A stretch of DNA of 64,000 bases from Acinetobacter tianfuensis (GCF_003611465.1 NZ_RAXV01000003.1:1-64000); one strand, 5' to 3'. Shown: positions 9,400 through 20,075, counted from the first letter of the stretch. Made by a program: numbers and translations. The notes: generated by a model not told the origin, from the letters alone.

Positions 9400-9804
9400 T
9401 TACTTACAGCAAGATGCGCCAGATTCAATCTGATTTAAAATTTCACATTCTGCTTCTTCGTTGCCAGCACATCCATTTACCGACTGCTGCAGCGTATGCA
9501 CCATCATTTGCAAATCTGCAATTTTTTGATTCAATGCATCAATATGCTGCTGTGCCAGCTGTTTGACCTCAACACTCTGCCGATCTTTATTTTTCCAAAG
9601 ATTAATCAGCTCTTTCATCTGTTCAGTGGAAAAACCTAAAGCCCGAGAGTGCTGAATAAACTTCAGTGTCTGAATATCCTGCTCTGCATATATACGGTAT
9701 CCCGCATCTGTGCGTTGAGACAGCGGAATCAGACCAATTCCCTCATAATATCGGATCATTTTTGCAGAGATGCCTGAAGCTTTGGCAGCCTGACCAATAT
9801 TCAT
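9400..9804 (-). CDS. cueR: CueR, Cu(I)-responsive MerR-family activator
   Basis: A 134-residue MerR protein starting MNIGQAAKASGISAKMIRYY. A helix-turn-helix and a long dimerisation helix lead to the metal loop with Cys112 and Cys120, the same numbers and spacing as the Cu(I) ligands of E. coli CueR. A further CysCys pair is at the C-terminus. The start at 9804 has GGAGTGAG just upstream; a longer in-frame start at 9822 overlaps copA and is less likely. The stop codon of copA (TAG) forms part of this ribosome binding site, so the two genes are probably translationally coupled. It should activate the copA and copZ promoters described here. Confidence 0.93.
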   Translation of the reverse strand: MNIGQAAKASGISAKMIRYYEGIGLIPLSQRTDAGYRIYAEQDIQTLKFIQHSRALGFSTEQMKELINLWKNKDRQSVEVKQLAQQHIDALNQKIADLQMMVHTLQQSVNGCAGNEEAECEILNQIESGASCCK

Positions 9805-9814
9805 AGACTCACTC

Positions 9815-12481
9815 CTAAACACGATCCGCCTTGAAGCGTTTTAACCGCAGCGCATTACTCACTACAAATACGGATGACAGCGCCATCGCGGCTGCTGCAA
9901 ACATTGGCGAAAGCAGGATTCCAAAAAATGGATACAATACGCCTGCCGCCACAGGTATTAAAGCTGCATTATACGCAAAGGCCCAAAACAAATTTTGGCG
10001 AATATTATTCATAGTCGCAGTACTTAATGCGATCGCTGTAGGCACAGCCTGTAAATTTCCAGACATCAGCACTACATCTGCCGCTTCCATCGCAATATCA
10101 GTACCTGTACCTATTGCTAAGCCGACATCTGCCTGAGCAAGAGCCGGCGCATCATTAATGCCGTCACCCACGAATGCCGTACAGCCGTATTGCGCTTGCA
10201 GCGCCTTGACAGCCGTTACTTTTTCATCCGGTAGCACTTCAGCAATAACATTATCGATTTTCAGCTGTTTCGCAATAGCATCTGCAGTGCTCTGATTATC
10301 ACCTGTAATCATGGCAACACGAATACCTTGATCGTGAAGAGCCTGAATTGCATCAAACGTGCTGGCTTTAATTGGATCTGCAACGGCAATGATTGCCGCT
10401 AAACGGCCATCTACCGCAGCATAAAGCGGTGTTTTACCTAAATCACCTAACTCTTGCGCCTTTTGCTGAAATACAGCAATGTCTAGACCTAGTTCCTGCA
10501 TAAAACGCGCAGCGCCAATATGCAGCTGATGCCCAGCTGTTTTTGCTTGAATGCCTGCCCCAGTCACTGAATCAAAATCCGTCACATCCAAAAGCTGGAT
10601 TTTCATTTCTTGGGCAGCTTGCACAATTGCATAAGCAATAGGATGTTCTGATTTGGCTTCAATTGAAGCCACCCACAGCAAAACCTCATCCTGATGAAAA
10701 TCAGCTGTGACTTCAAAATCTGTCAGTGTCGGCTTTCCTTCGGTTAATGTTCCTGTTTTATCTACGGCGGCAACTTTTACATCTTTTAGCAGCTGTAAAG
10801 CCTCTCCTTTACGAAACAGCACGCCTAATGCCGCGCCGCGCCCTGTGCCCACCATAATAGATGTAGGTGTCGCTAGTCCCATTGCGCAGGGGCAAGCGAT
10901 AATGAGTACTGCCACGGCATTGACCAATGCATAGGTTAAGCTTGGTTCTGGGCCCAAAAAATACCAAACTGCAAAGGTCAATAATGCCAGCGCCATCACT
11001 GCTGGAACAAACCATAATGTAACTTTATCCACCAAGGCTTGAATTGGCAGCTTAGAACCCTGAGCCTGCTCAACCAATTGAATAATCTGGGCCAGTACAG
11101 AATCTTGACCGACAGAAGTAGCGCGTATGCTTAAACTGCCATTTTGGTTTACTGTACCGCCAACAACCTGCAATCCTGCTGTTTTTTCAACAGGTATCGG
11201 CTCACCGCTGATCATTGACTCATCTACATAACTTGAACCCGAAACCACTTCACCATCTACAGGTATACGCTCTCCGGGACGAATTTCCAGCAGCATGCCT
11301 GTGCGTACATGTTCAATTTCTAACTCAACAAAACCGCCATCTTGCTGTACTCGTGCAGTTTTAGGCTGCATGCCCAGCAAATACTGAATCGCTTGCGATG
11401 TTTTGCCCTTAGCGCGCGCCTCCATAAAGCGGCCAAGTAAAATTAAAGCAATAATGACTGCTGCCGATTCAAAATACACATGAATCGTGCCTTGCGGTAA
11501 CAGATGCGGCATAAATACCGCCACACATGAAAATAGATATGCAGAGAATGTTCCAACAGCAACCAGCGAGTTCATGTCCGGCGCCAAACGCATTAAAGCC
11601 GGCACACCATGCTGATAGAACCTGCGCCCTGGTAAAATCAAGATCAGTGTGGTTAATACCAGCTGAATATACCAGCTGTTTTGCTGGCCTATAGTGCTGT
11701 GCACCCAATGATGAAAAGCTGGAATAAGATGACCGCCCATTTCTAAAATGAACACTGGTGCAGCAAGCACCAAAGCCAGAATCAAATCCTGTTTTAAAGT
11801 CTGTATTTCTTCTTTTTTCTTTTCTTGATGCTGTTCCTGCTGATCAATTTGGCCTGAAGCTAAGATACTGGCCGTATAGCCAGCCTTTTGTACCGCTGCA
11901 ATTAGATCTGCTGGCGCTCCACCCTGCACATATGCTTTTTCTGATGCCAAATTGACCGACGCCGATTGCACACCATCTACTTTGCTTAAGGCTTTTTCCA
12001 CACGTGCAACACAAGAAGCGCAAGTCATGCCATCGATACTCAGCTCAAGTTGACGTGCTGCCACATCAAAACCTGTTTTTTGCACGGCTGCAGCAAGCTG
12101 GGCATGACTAACTGCACCCAGTATTTCTACTGTGGCTTTTTCCGTTGCCAAATTCACCTGAGCGCGAATAACGCCTTCAACCTTGCGTAACGCCTTTTCA
12201 ACCCGCGCAACACATGAAGCGCAAGTCATGCCTTCTATAGAAAAAGACTCCGTCTGAGTCACGGCCTGAAAACCTGTTTTATGTATAGCTTGTACAATAT
12301 TATCTGCATCGATAGGAACAGGGCTGCTGACTGTGGCTTTTTCCGTTGCCAAATTTACCGATGCTTCTATCTGATCAAGCTTATTTAAGGCTTTTTCTAT
12401 ACGGGCAGCACATGATGCGCAGCTCATACCCTCAATGCTGAAACTCATACTATGCTGTGTTTTAGACTGTAGTGTGTTCAT
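9815..12481 (-). CDS. copA: Copper-exporting P1B-type ATPase CopA with three HMA domains
   Basis: An 888-residue inner-membrane Cu(I) pump. Three N-terminal metal-binding domains carry MSCASC (Cys21/24), MTCASC (Cys87/90) and MTCASC (Cys154/157). Eight membrane segments follow, with the ion-site ACPCAMG near residue 530. The phosphorylation motif DKTGTLTEG is near 575, SEHPIA marks the nucleotide domain and [10 protein letters not shown] is near 770. Three metal domains are more than the one or two usual in bacterial CopA; domains 2 and 3 are very alike, which suggests a tandem duplication. It is the first gene of a copA-cueR unit under a CueR promoter. Confidence 0.96.
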   Translation of the reverse strand: MNTLQSKTQHSMSFSIEGMSCASCAARIEKALNKLDQIEASVNLATEKATVSSPVPIDADNIVQAIHKTGFQAVTQTESFSIEGMTCASCVARVEKALRKVEGVIRAQVNLATEKATVEILGAVSHAQLAAAVQKTGFDVAARQLELSIDGMTCASCVARVEKALSKVDGVQSASVNLASEKAYVQGGAPADLIAAVQKAGYTASILASGQIDQQEQHQEKKKEEIQTLKQDLILALVLAAPVFILEMGGHLIPAFHHWVHSTIGQQNSWYIQLVLTTLILILPGRRFYQHGVPALMRLAPDMNSLVAVGTFSAYLFSCVAVFMPHLLPQGTIHVYFESAAVIIALILLGRFMEARAKGKTSQAIQYLLGMQPKTARVQQDGGFVELEIEHVRTGMLLEIRPGERIPVDGEVVSGSSYVDESMISGEPIPVEKTAGLQVVGGTVNQNGSLSIRATSVGQDSVLAQIIQLVEQAQGSKLPIQALVDKVTLWFVPAVMALALLTFAVWYFLGPEPSLTYALVNAVAVLIIACPCAMGLATPTSIMVGTGRGAALGVLFRKGEALQLLKDVKVAAVDKTGTLTEGKPTLTDFEVTADFHQDEVLLWVASIEAKSEHPIAYAIVQAAQEMKIQLLDVTDFDSVTGAGIQAKTAGHQLHIGAARFMQELGLDIAVFQQKAQELGDLGKTPLYAAVDGRLAAIIAVADPIKASTFDAIQALHDQGIRVAMITGDNQSTADAIAKQLKIDNVIAEVLPDEKVTAVKALQAQYGCTAFVGDGINDAPALAQADVGLAIGTGTDIAMEAADVVLMSGNLQAVPTAIALSTATMNNIRQNLFWAFAYNAALIPVAAGVLYPFFGILLSPMFAAAAMALSSVFVVSNALRLKRFKADRV

Positions 12482-12515
12482 AAACGGCCTGCCGAAATTA
12501 CCCTATATACGATAT

Positions 12516-12546
12516 AGCTTAAACTTTCCCACCTTGGCAAGGTCAA
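12516..12546 (-). promoter_or_regulatory. CueR-activated promoter of copA
   Basis: On the minus strand: -35 TTGACC, a 19-bp spacer with the dyad CTTGCCAAGGTGGGAAAG, then -10 TAAGCT. It closely resembles the E. coli copA promoter and the copZ promoter found here. Confidence 0.87.
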
Positions 12547-12763
12547 GTATTTCATGTGTAAAATGCAGCTGTTTTTAGTTTTCCAAGGAATAGATCAATA
12601 TTTTAAACTTTAAAAATATTTTATAAATAAAATATAATTTTTTTATACAATTTCATTTCATAAGATAAAGAATATTAACCCGCATATAATAAATAATATT
12701 TTAAACATATATTCCAAATATATATAAAAATATTATTTATACTGCTCATTCCTGCTCTAAATA

Positions 12764-12797
12764 AAAAAAGCCAAACGATAAATCATTTGGCTTTTTT
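12764..12797 (-). terminator. Rho-independent terminator after cysK
   Basis: A 12-bp stem AAAAAAGCCAAA/TTTGGCTTTTTT with a 10-nt loop, just downstream of cysK. It separates cysK from the copA promoter. The AT-rich stretch 12548-12763 beyond it holds nothing else recognisable. Confidence 0.88.
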
Positions 12798-12813
12798 ACT
12801 GCAAGAACGATAA

Positions 12814-13812
12814 TCAGTCTGCAGAAATATCTTCAAATAATACTGAAGAAAGATAGCGTTCACCGCCATCAGGAAGAATCACAACAATCGTTTTTCCTGC
12901 ATTTTCAGGACGGGCAGCCAATTCAGCAGCTGCAGCCATAGCAGCGCCGCTTGAAATACCGACTAAAATACCCTCTTGGGTTGCTGTTTTGCGCGCCCAA
13001 GCAATAGCTTCAGCACTTTCAATTGCAATCACTTCATCTACAAGGCTTAAATCTAAGTTGCCAGGAATAAAGTTTGCGCCAATACCTTGAATTTTATGCG
13101 GTCCTGGAGTCAATGTCTCGCCGCGTTTAGCCTGACCAATAATTGGCGATTCAGCAGGTTCAACAGCAACTGAATACAAAGACTGGTTTTTAACCTTTTT
13201 AAAGTAGCTTGAAATACCTGAAATTGTGCCGCCTGTACCTACACCAGCGACAAGAATATCAATCTTTCCGCCTGTAGCTTCCCAAATTTCAGGACCCGTA
13301 GTCGCTTCGTGAATTTTTGGGTTAGCTGGATTTTCAAACTGCTGCGGTAAATAATACGTTTCCGGCTGCTCTGACGCTAAACGCACAGCCTCATCAACAG
13401 CACCTTTCATACCCTTAGCAGGTTCAGTCAGCACCAAGTTTGCACCTAAAGCTTTCAGTACTTTACGGCGTTCAATACTCATGCTCGCAGGCATAGTCAA
13501 CGTGATAGAATAACCTTTTGCCGCAGCCACAAACGCCAATGCAATACCCGTGTTGCCGCTTGTCGGTTCTACAATATGCATTCCAGGCTTTAATTTGCCT
13601 TGCTGCTCAGCATCTGCAATCAGCGCTGCGCCAACTCGGCATTTGACTGAAAATGCAGGGTTACGGCTTTCAATTTTAGCCAGAACAGCCGCACCGCCAG
13701 TAATTGCACGGTTTATACGTACCAGCGGCGTGTTGCCAATCGCCTCAGCATTATTGCTGTAAACTGCGATGCCTAAATTTGCTGGTGCTGAAAAAGCTGA
13801 ATCGGTAGTCAT
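12814..13812 (-). CDS. cysK: Cysteine synthase A (O-acetylserine sulfhydrylase)
   Basis: A 332-residue PLP enzyme that makes cysteine from O-acetylserine and sulfide in the cytoplasm. The PLP lysine is Lys57 in [20 protein letters not shown] binds the substrate carboxylate and GTGGTISG the PLP phosphate. The N-terminus is some ten residues longer than in E. coli CysK. It is a single gene with its own terminator. A BigR-like sulfur-sensing regulator is divergent about 300 bp away and could link its control to sulfide, but no operator at cysK was identified. Confidence 0.93.
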   Translation of the reverse strand: MTTDSAFSAPANLGIAVYSNNAEAIGNTPLVRINRAITGGAAVLAKIESRNPAFSVKCRVGAALIADAEQQGKLKPGMHIVEPTSGNTGIALAFVAAAKGYSITLTMPASMSIERRKVLKALGANLVLTEPAKGMKGAVDEAVRLASEQPETYYLPQQFENPANPKIHEATTGPEIWEATGGKIDILVAGVGTGGTISGISSYFKKVKNQSLYSVAVEPAESPIIGQAKRGETLTPGPHKIQGIGANFIPGNLDLSLVDEVIAIESAEAIAWARKTATQEGILVGISSGAAMAAAAELAARPENAGKTIVVILPDGGERYLSSVLFEDISAD

Positions 13813-14063
13813 GTTCGTCCTTTGTCTTTATACATCATATGCATTGTGTAGCATCATAACGCCATTTTTCAATGCCTGTATATTATTGTTAGATGAGCTT
13901 GTGAATAAAATGAATATATATTTGCTAAATATTAATAAATACTGCACCATGTTTATGCAGCAAAATATTTTATGTGCAGCTTTTAAGCATATAATTATTA
14001 CTGATACAGCATTTCAATAAAACCCATTAAATTATTCATTTTTTTTTAATAATTAATAGCATA

Positions 14064-14073
14064 TATACGTATA
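14064..14073. promoter_or_regulatory. Candidate operator of the BigR-like regulator
   Basis: The perfect palindrome TATACGTATA lies about 37 bp before the regulator start in AT-rich DNA. A looser repeat (CATAAT...ATTATG, 14605-14625) lies before the SulP gene. ArsR/BigR proteins bind AT-rich dyads; assignment is inference. Confidence 0.4.
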
Positions 14074-14109
14074 CTAATTTAGCTGCGAAACTATTGGATA
14101 CCTATTATT

Positions 14110-14427
14110 ATGAATACGGATCTTGAGATTACGAATATACGTGATTCTGCGGATTTAGTTGTTGGCGTTTTAAAATCTCTGGCAAATACGGATCGTTTAT
14201 TAATATTATGCCATTTAGCTCAAGAGGAACTGAATGTTTCTGAGATTGAGCAAATTACAGAAATTAATCAGCCGACACTTTCCCAGCAGCTGATGATGCT
14301 GCGTAAGAGTGATGTTGTTACAACCCGCCGTGAAGGTAAGCAAATTTATTACTCTCTTAAAGATGAAAATCTTATTGAAGTACTGAAGACATTGCATCAC
14401 CTATATTGCACTTCACCTGTAATCTAA
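14110..14427 (+). CDS. ArsR-family regulator, BigR/SqrR-like persulfide sensor
   Basis: A 105-residue winged helix repressor with NQPTLSQQLMMLRKSDVV as recognition helix and RREGKQIYYSLKD as wing. It has exactly two cysteines, Cys34 in LILCHLAQEE and Cys100 in HHLYC, which match the pair that forms a di- or tetrasulfide link in BigR and SqrR. Family knowledge therefore suggests sensing of sulfide or persulfide rather than metal. It precedes a SulP anion transporter by 212 bp on the same strand and is divergent from cysK. Usual BigR partners (persulfide dioxygenase, sulfite exporter) are not in the window. Confidence 0.8.
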   Translation: MNTDLEITNIRDSADLVVGVLKSLANTDRLLILCHLAQEELNVSEIEQITEINQPTLSQQLMMLRKSDVVTTRREGKQIYYSLKDENLIEVLKTLHHLYCTSPVI

Positions 14428-14639
14428 AAAACAATCTTGGCTGACAGTATAAATAATAACGACACATTGACAGCCTAAGCCTGTTTTATATTTTTTAAAA
14501 TTATTTATAAACTTAAAAAAATATTGAGCGGAGGCTGCCCTTTTCATTTCTGCCGCAATCCCATACAGCTCTGAAATTTTCAGGACTTCTTAGCATTTTT
14601 TGTGCATAATATATATGAAATTATGATTTAGAAAAGTGT

Positions 14640-16376
14640 ATGTCAGATTTTAAGCGCCGTGTCCTAAATTTTATTCCTGCTTGGCAATGGCTGCAGGACT
14701 ATAGTGCAGGAAAATTAAAATCTGATTTGCTGGCAGCACTGATTGTTATTGCGATGCTTGTGCCGCAAGGTATGGCTTATGCTATGCTGGCAGGGCTTCC
14801 TCCAATCATGGGCCTGTATGCCAGCATGCTGCCAATGATTATTTATGCTTTCACAGGCAGCAGCTATACCCTATCTATTGGCCCTGTCGCCATCATTTCT
14901 ATGATGACCTTTGCCACGTTAAATCCCCTATTTGAAGCTGGCTCACCAGTATATATAGAAGCTGCAATGCTTCTAGCGCTGATGGTCGGCGTCATTTCAC
15001 TGCTTTTAGGAATTTTCCGTTTTGGCTTCCTTATTCAGCTGATCAGCCATCCTGTCATTAAAAGTTTTATTATCGCGTCAGCACTGCTGATTGCTTTAGG
15101 ACAGCTGAAGTTTCTCGTTGATGTGCCGCTCAATGCCAATAACCTGCCGCAATTTATACAAAGCCTGTGGGAATATATTAGTTTTAGTCATTGGACTTCT
15201 CTCGCTTTTGGCATTTTATCCATTTTATTTTTGATTTATATCCCCAAGCTTTTAGCAAAACCGGCACTGAGCAGCCGCTTTGGTTCTGTAACTTTTCTGA
15301 TTAAAGCGGTGCCTTTACTGCTGGTAATCCTATCTATTGCACTGGTGCTGGTTTTTGACTTAAAAGCTGCAGGCATTAAAACAGTCGGTGAAATTCCATC
15401 CGGTTTTCCTGCGCTTCACATTCCATTTTGGACGTGGGATCTTGTAATGACATTGCTGCCGGGCGCAACTTTAATTGCAATGGTCAGCTTTGTTGAATCG
15501 CTTTCAATTGCTCAAGCGACAGCTTTGCAGCAGCGCAGCAACCTAAACAGCAACCAAGAACTGATTGCGCTGGGTTTAGCCAATATCAGCGCTGGGATCA
15601 GCTCCGCATTTCCTGTGACAGGAAGCCTTTCACGTACGGTGGTCAATGCCGATGCCGGCGCAAAATCGCCAATGGCCGGTGTTTTATCTTCTATTTTTAT
15701 CATTGTCGTCACACTGTACTTTACTGGATTTTTCCGTGATTTACCCTTAGTGATTTTAGCCGCCACCATTATTGTTTCTATCTGGAAGCTGGTGGACTTT
15801 AAAGCATTTTTTGATACTTGGCGCTATTCAAAAGCTGACGGCATTGCAATGTGGGTGACTTTTTTCGGTGTGGTCTGCATTGATATTTCAACAGGTTTAA
15901 TGATCGGAATGATTTCAACATTTATTCTTATGCTATGGCGTATCAGCCGCCCGCATATGGCGGTCATCGGTTTAGTTGAAGGTACACAGCATTTCCGCAA
16001 TATTCAGCGTCACCATGTCGAGACTTCACCTGAAGTTTTGTCTTTGCGTATAGATGAAAACTTAACATTTTTAAATGCAAACTCACTTAAAGGGTTTTTA
16101 ATCACTCAAATCAGCCAGCAGTCTGAACTAAAAAATGTAGTAATTAATTGCTCCAGTGTCAGCAGTATTGACTTCAGTGCGCTCGAAATGCTGGAAGATA
16201 TTAATGCTGAACTATCGAAATTAAATATCCGCCTGCATTTTTCTGAAATTAAGGGGCCTGTGATGGATAAATTAAAATCATCCAGCTTACTGACACATCT
16301 CAGCGGAAATATTTATTTAACTCACTATCAAGCCATTCAAGATTTAACTTCAAACAGTGCTGAATACCATATTTAA
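14640..16376 (+). CDS. SulP-family inorganic anion transporter with STAS domain
   Basis: A 578-residue inner-membrane transporter. The N-terminal transport domain has many membrane segments, with LVPQGMAYAMLAGLPPIMGLYAS typical of SulP transporters abbreviated here to its first helix LVPQGMAYAMLAGLPP. The C-terminal STAS domain starts near residue 460 and includes the VVINCSSVSSIDFSALEML loop. Substrates of the family include sulfate, bicarbonate and other anions; the sulfur-sensing regulator upstream favours a sulfur anion but does not prove it. The ribosome binding site is weak (GAAAAG). Confidence 0.88.
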   Translation: MSDFKRRVLNFIPAWQWLQDYSAGKLKSDLLAALIVIAMLVPQGMAYAMLAGLPPIMGLYASMLPMIIYAFTGSSYTLSIGPVAIISMMTFATLNPLFEAGSPVYIEAAMLLALMVGVISLLLGIFRFGFLIQLISHPVIKSFIIASALLIALGQLKFLVDVPLNANNLPQFIQSLWEYISFSHWTSLAFGILSILFLIYIPKLLAKPALSSRFGSVTFLIKAVPLLLVILSIALVLVFDLKAAGIKTVGEIPSGFPALHIPFWTWDLVMTLLPGATLIAMVSFVESLSIAQATALQQRSNLNSNQELIALGLANISAGISSAFPVTGSLSRTVVNADAGAKSPMAGVLSSIFIIVVTLYFTGFFRDLPLVILAATIIVSIWKLVDFKAFFDTWRYSKADGIAMWVTFFGVVCIDISTGLMIGMISTFILMLWRISRPHMAVIGLVEGTQHFRNIQRHHVETSPEVLSLRIDENLTFLNANSLKGFLITQISQQSELKNVVINCSSVSSIDFSALEMLEDINAELSKLNIRLHFSEIKGPVMDKLKSSSLLTHLSGNIYLTHYQAIQDLTSNSAEYHI

Positions 16377-16582
16377 ATCATAAAACTTCTCAATTTAGCA
16401 CTGTTTTACAAAGATTTTTTTATTTTTATGCATACATATAATGTAAAAATATAAAATATCAACTTTAAAAATAAAGACTTAAGTTTTATATAAAATAATT
16501 TTCTAAGGAATACGCAATTTCAGTATAAAATGTTGAGAATATTTTCGACAAATTTGTCATTGCAATACTGACAAGGCCTCCT

Positions 16583-17779
16583 ATGTTCTCAGCTTTTACA
16601 CGTTTAAGCTTAGTGACTAAAATCATTATCGCCATTATTTTAGGCGTATTGGTTGCAGTACTTTTCCCTAACGTCGCGCCATATTTAAGCCTGCTTGGTG
16701 ATCTATTCATTAAAGCGCTTAAATCTGTTGCTCCAATACTTGTATTCGTTTTAGTTTTATCTTCTATCGCAAACTTCAAAATTGGCGGCAGCAATGCCAA
16801 ACTTAAGCCAATTATTTTAATGTATGCGATTGGCATGTTCCTCGCTGCGCTATCTTCAGTCGCAGCAAGCATAATTTTTCCAAGCACCTTGTTTTTGGAC
16901 CTGCCAGCGAACACTGAACTCAGCCCTCCCGGCAGCTTAACTGAAATTTTAAAAAATCTGCTGTTAAGCTTTGTAGCGAACCCAGTGACTGCCATTAGTG
17001 AAGCGAATTTTATTGGTATTTTAGGCTGGGCTGTTGCGCTTGGGGCATCATTTCGCCATGCATCGGATCAAACAAAAATATTCTTGGCTGACGCTGCAGA
17101 AGCAGTAAATAAAGTTATTCGTATTGTGATCAGCTTTGCGCCTATCGGTATTTTTGGCCTTGTTGCTGTGACCTTCGCAAATGCCGGACTAAGCACTCTA
17201 ATCAGCTATACACATTTATTGGCTGTACTGCTTGGCACAATGCTCTTTGTCGCGCTTGTGATTAATCCAGTTATGGTGGCTATTGTTACCCGCAGCAATC
17301 CTTATCCTCTGGTGTTCACCTGTTTGCGTGAAAGCGGTATTACTGCATTCTTTACCCGCAGCTCAGCTGCCAACATTCCAATAAACTTAGACCTTGCCAA
17401 ACGTCTAGGTGTAACAGAGTCGACTGCAAGTGTGGCTATTCCATTAGGCGCAACAATCAATATGGCAGGTGCATCGGTGACGATCACTGTACTGACTTTA
17501 GCCGCAGCTCATACGCTTGGCATTTCCGTTGATTTCACAACCATGCTGATTTTATCAGTTGTTGCAGCCGTTTCTGCATGCGGCGCTTCTGGTGTAGCAG
17601 GCGGTTCATTGCTGCTCATTCCAGTAGCTTGCGGCCTATTTGGCATCAGCTCTGATATTGCAATGCAGATTGTTGCGATCGGCATGGTGATTAGCGTTTT
17701 ACAGGATTCTACGGAAACCGCATTAAACTCATCAACCGATGTGCTATTTACTGCAGCAGCAGACCGCGGTATAAGATAA
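16583..17779 (+). CDS. sstT: Serine/threonine:Na+ symporter SstT
   Basis: A 398-residue inner-membrane transporter of the dicarboxylate/amino acid:cation symporter family. The substrate-site signatures are [20 protein letters not shown] and [20 protein letters not shown], followed by the serine-rich [18 protein letters not shown]. Length and motifs match SstT closely. The start has AGGCCTCCT just upstream. A perfect 12-bp palindrome GACAAATTTGTC at 16547-16558 lies close before the gene and may be an operator. Confidence 0.92.
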   Translation: MFSAFTRLSLVTKIIIAIILGVLVAVLFPNVAPYLSLLGDLFIKALKSVAPILVFVLVLSSIANFKIGGSNAKLKPIILMYAIGMFLAALSSVAASIIFPSTLFLDLPANTELSPPGSLTEILKNLLLSFVANPVTAISEANFIGILGWAVALGASFRHASDQTKIFLADAAEAVNKVIRIVISFAPIGIFGLVAVTFANAGLSTLISYTHLLAVLLGTMLFVALVINPVMVAIVTRSNPYPLVFTCLRESGITAFFTRSSAANIPINLDLAKRLGVTESTASVAIPLGATINMAGASVTITVLTLAAAHTLGISVDFTTMLILSVVAAVSACGASGVAGGSLLLIPVACGLFGISSDIAMQIVAIGMVISVLQDSTETALNSSTDVLFTAAADRGIR

Positions 17780-17813
17780 TACATTGATATGTATATTTAT
17801 TGTGCACAAGCAT

Positions 17814-18488
17814 ATGCCTTTTCAAAAATTACCGCCTTGGGTTCAATTAGGTGCATTTTTTCTTGCACTTAATGCAGGCATGATTAATGTGTTAGGACTC
17901 ATTACCGTCCTGCACCAATCTGTCTCACATATGACAGGCAATATCAGCCTGCTGGCTATGACTATTCATGATTGGCAGCCAGAACAAGCTCTATACTTGC
18001 TGCTGGTTGCCTGCTGTTATGTGATCGGTTCCTTTTATAGCGGATTTATTCTTGGAAATAGCCACTTCAGCTTCGGACGACGTTATGGTCTTCCCTTAAG
18101 CTTGGTGGCTTTTTTTATTGTGTTATGCTGGGTTCTCGTACCTTATTTCCCGCGTTATGCGCTGCTGTGGGCCTGTGTCGCGATGGGCGTACAAAATGCG
18201 ATGGTCAGCCACTATAAAGGTACAATTATCCGCACCACGCATTTATCAGGCGTACTTACAGACTTAGGTCTAGCCTTAGGTTATATCGCCCGCGGCTTAC
18301 AAGTCTGTAAACGCCGTATTTTACTGCACTTGCTGATCTTAATTGGTTTCTTTTGCGGCGGCATAGTTGCATCCCTTATTTATCCTTTATTAGAATTGAA
18401 CTCATTTCTAATGCCTGCAGCCCTAAGTCTCATCATGAGCGCTGTATATTGGATGATTTACCTAAATCAACGGCAAATACAATATTAG
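17814..18488 (+). CDS. DUF1275 (YoaK-type) membrane protein
   Basis: A 224-residue protein of six hydrophobic segments with the DUF1275 pattern: FFLALNAGMINVLGL at the first segment, SHMTGNIS after it, and MGVQNAMVSHYKGTIIRTTH mid-protein. An upstream TTG start at 17784 would add 10 residues with no match to the family; the ATG at 17814 is preferred. Function of the family is unknown, with a transporter role likely from topology. It follows sstT by 34 bp and may be cotranscribed. Confidence 0.82.
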   Translation: MPFQKLPPWVQLGAFFLALNAGMINVLGLITVLHQSVSHMTGNISLLAMTIHDWQPEQALYLLLVACCYVIGSFYSGFILGNSHFSFGRRYGLPLSLVAFFIVLCWVLVPYFPRYALLWACVAMGVQNAMVSHYKGTIIRTTHLSGVLTDLGLALGYIARGLQVCKRRILLHLLILIGFFCGGIVASLIYPLLELNSFLMPAALSLIMSAVYWMIYLNQRQIQY

Positions 18489-18502
18489 ACTGGACATTTT
18501 CA

Positions 18503-19039
18503 ATGGTTAAAAACGCATTACAGGCTCAATTGCTCAAAGCTGGTTTAGTTGACAACAAAAAAGCTAAAAAGCTTTCGAAACAAGCCGTACATGAAAAACG
18601 TACCGGTGAAAGCAATGAAGCTGAGCTGAAAGCAAAAATTGCACAAGATCAGCAAGCCAAACACGCTAAAGAAATGGCCATTGAGCAGGGTAAAAAAGCC
18701 CTTTTACAAGAAAAAGAGCTGAAAGCTGCCATTGTGCAAATGATCGATCAGCATAAAATCAGCGATACTTCAGGTGATGCTGTATATCAGTTTATTGATC
18801 AGAATAAAGTGAAAAAGCTTTATATCAATCAGCAAGTTTATAATGCTCTTGTTTCCGGCAGCCTTGTGATTGCCAAAGATGGCGAAAGCTATGCGTTCTT
18901 GCCAAGCGCTCTTGCTGAACGCATTAATGCAAAAATGGAAGGCTTTATCATTGTAAGTAATTCTGAGAAAAACGAACAAGTGACAGATGAAGAAGACCCA
19001 TATGCAGCTTATGTGATTCCAGATGATTTAATGTGGTAA
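18503..19039 (+). CDS. DUF2058 (YaiL-type) protein
   Basis: A 178-residue soluble protein. It has a charged, Lys/Ala-rich coiled-coil region (residues 15-80), then an alpha/beta C-terminal part with IYQ-like repeats (VYQFIDQNKVKKLYINQQVY). It matches the DUF2058/YaiL family; some members are linked to nucleoid or translation proteins, but the role is not settled. The ATG at 18503 is used; the longer open frame upstream overlaps the preceding gene and is not credible. It is 14 bp after the DUF1275 gene. Confidence 0.82.
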   Translation: MVKNALQAQLLKAGLVDNKKAKKLSKQAVHEKRTGESNEAELKAKIAQDQQAKHAKEMAIEQGKKALLQEKELKAAIVQMIDQHKISDTSGDAVYQFIDQNKVKKLYINQQVYNALVSGSLVIAKDGESYAFLPSALAERINAKMEGFIIVSNSEKNEQVTDEEDPYAAYVIPDDLMW

Positions 19040-19051
19040 ATCATGTTTGAT

Positions 19052-19079
19052 AAAAAGCCCAGAATCTTCTGGGCTTTTT
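19052..19079. terminator. Bidirectional rho-independent terminator
   Basis: Stem AAAAAGCCCAGAA/TTCTGGGCTTTTT, between the convergent DUF2058 and ParA-like genes. Confidence 0.88.
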
Positions 19080-19119
19080 ATTTGCAGTATTGGCAGTGAT
19101 GCTGCTCAACTGTACACAC

Positions 19120-19770
19120 TCAAGATAAATGAATGTCGCCAGATATCAGTTCAAATAAGAGTTTTTCCATCTTCTCTCCCTGTTCTAGATTATGCTTCCA
19201 TACACAGCTGCTGGCTTTCATCGCATTTTCAAAATCCTGATGTTCATAAATTATCGTATTTAAAAAGTGTGCTCCAGGCAGTTCCTGCAGCAGCATTTTA
19301 CTTTGTTCAATATCCGCGGATGAAGTGTTTGCAGGCAGTTTATTAAATACAAGGTAAACTTGCATTTTCGTATTGTACTGATGCACAGCAATTGCCAGCG
19401 CCTGCATCTGTGCGGCTAATTTTAAGTCCTCTTCACTTAAACCTGCAGGTATCAGCATTTTATCCGCATGCTTGAGTACAGACCGCAGCGCTTTACTGTC
19501 GTGCCCTGCAATATCGACAACAATATGCATATACTGTTTTTGTAAATTCTTTAGGCGCTGATCCAACAGCTGAGCATCATCCTCTTTGACATCCAAATGC
19601 TCAAATGCCAGGCGCTGGTCTTGCTGTAAGGCCCATTCAAAATGATCTGTCGTCAAATCTGCATCCAGCAGCATAACCGAACCAAGCGTCATCAGGCTTT
19701 CACACAAATGCATGGCCAATGTCGTTTTGCCTGAGCCCGCTTTTAAACTGGCGATAACATAAATACTCAT
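19120..19770 (-). CDS. Orphan ParA/MinD-type ATPase
   Basis: A 216-residue P-loop ATPase. The deviant Walker A is SLKAGSGKTTLAMHL, with the signature lysine before the glycines, and Walker A-prime is DADL. A hydrophobic strand then ends in VVVDIAGHD, and FNKLPAN is the nucleotide-base motif. Such ATPases position DNA, protein clusters or surface machines. No ParB or other partner gene is adjacent, so the cargo is unknown. It is transcribed alone, convergent with the DUF2058 gene. Confidence 0.82.
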   Translation of the reverse strand: MSIYVIASLKAGSGKTTLAMHLCESLMTLGSVMLLDADLTTDHFEWALQQDQRLAFEHLDVKEDDAQLLDQRLKNLQKQYMHIVVDIAGHDSKALRSVLKHADKMLIPAGLSEEDLKLAAQMQALAIAVHQYNTKMQVYLVFNKLPANTSSADIEQSKMLLQELPGAHFLNTIIYEHQDFENAMKASSCVWKHNLEQGEKMEKLLFELISGDIHLS

Positions 19771-20075
19771 CATTCAGCCCTCTTCTTTTTAAAAGTATTG
19801 TTTTTTTCAAATTATTATTTTCTAAAACAATTGTGATATGAATGTGCCTTAAAAGCGATACAAATGACTTTTCATTCATCAAATTCAGCATCTTCATACG
19901 CCTTGTTAATCCTAAAAAATACAGCCTGCAAGCGCTGAATGCTTTTCAATTAATCACTATTTTTATAAAACGTAACAAGCCTTTAGAAGCTTGTATCAAC
20001 TTCGCAACATGATTTGCATAAATAACACACAGCTATACACTCAGGTAAATCTTTTATTAAACAAGCGGGTTATTT

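Noticed and set aside
15512..17784. Minus-strand ORFs opposite the SulP and sstT genes
   Set aside because: They overlap confident transporter genes and have the Ala/Ile/Thr-rich composition typical of antisense reading.
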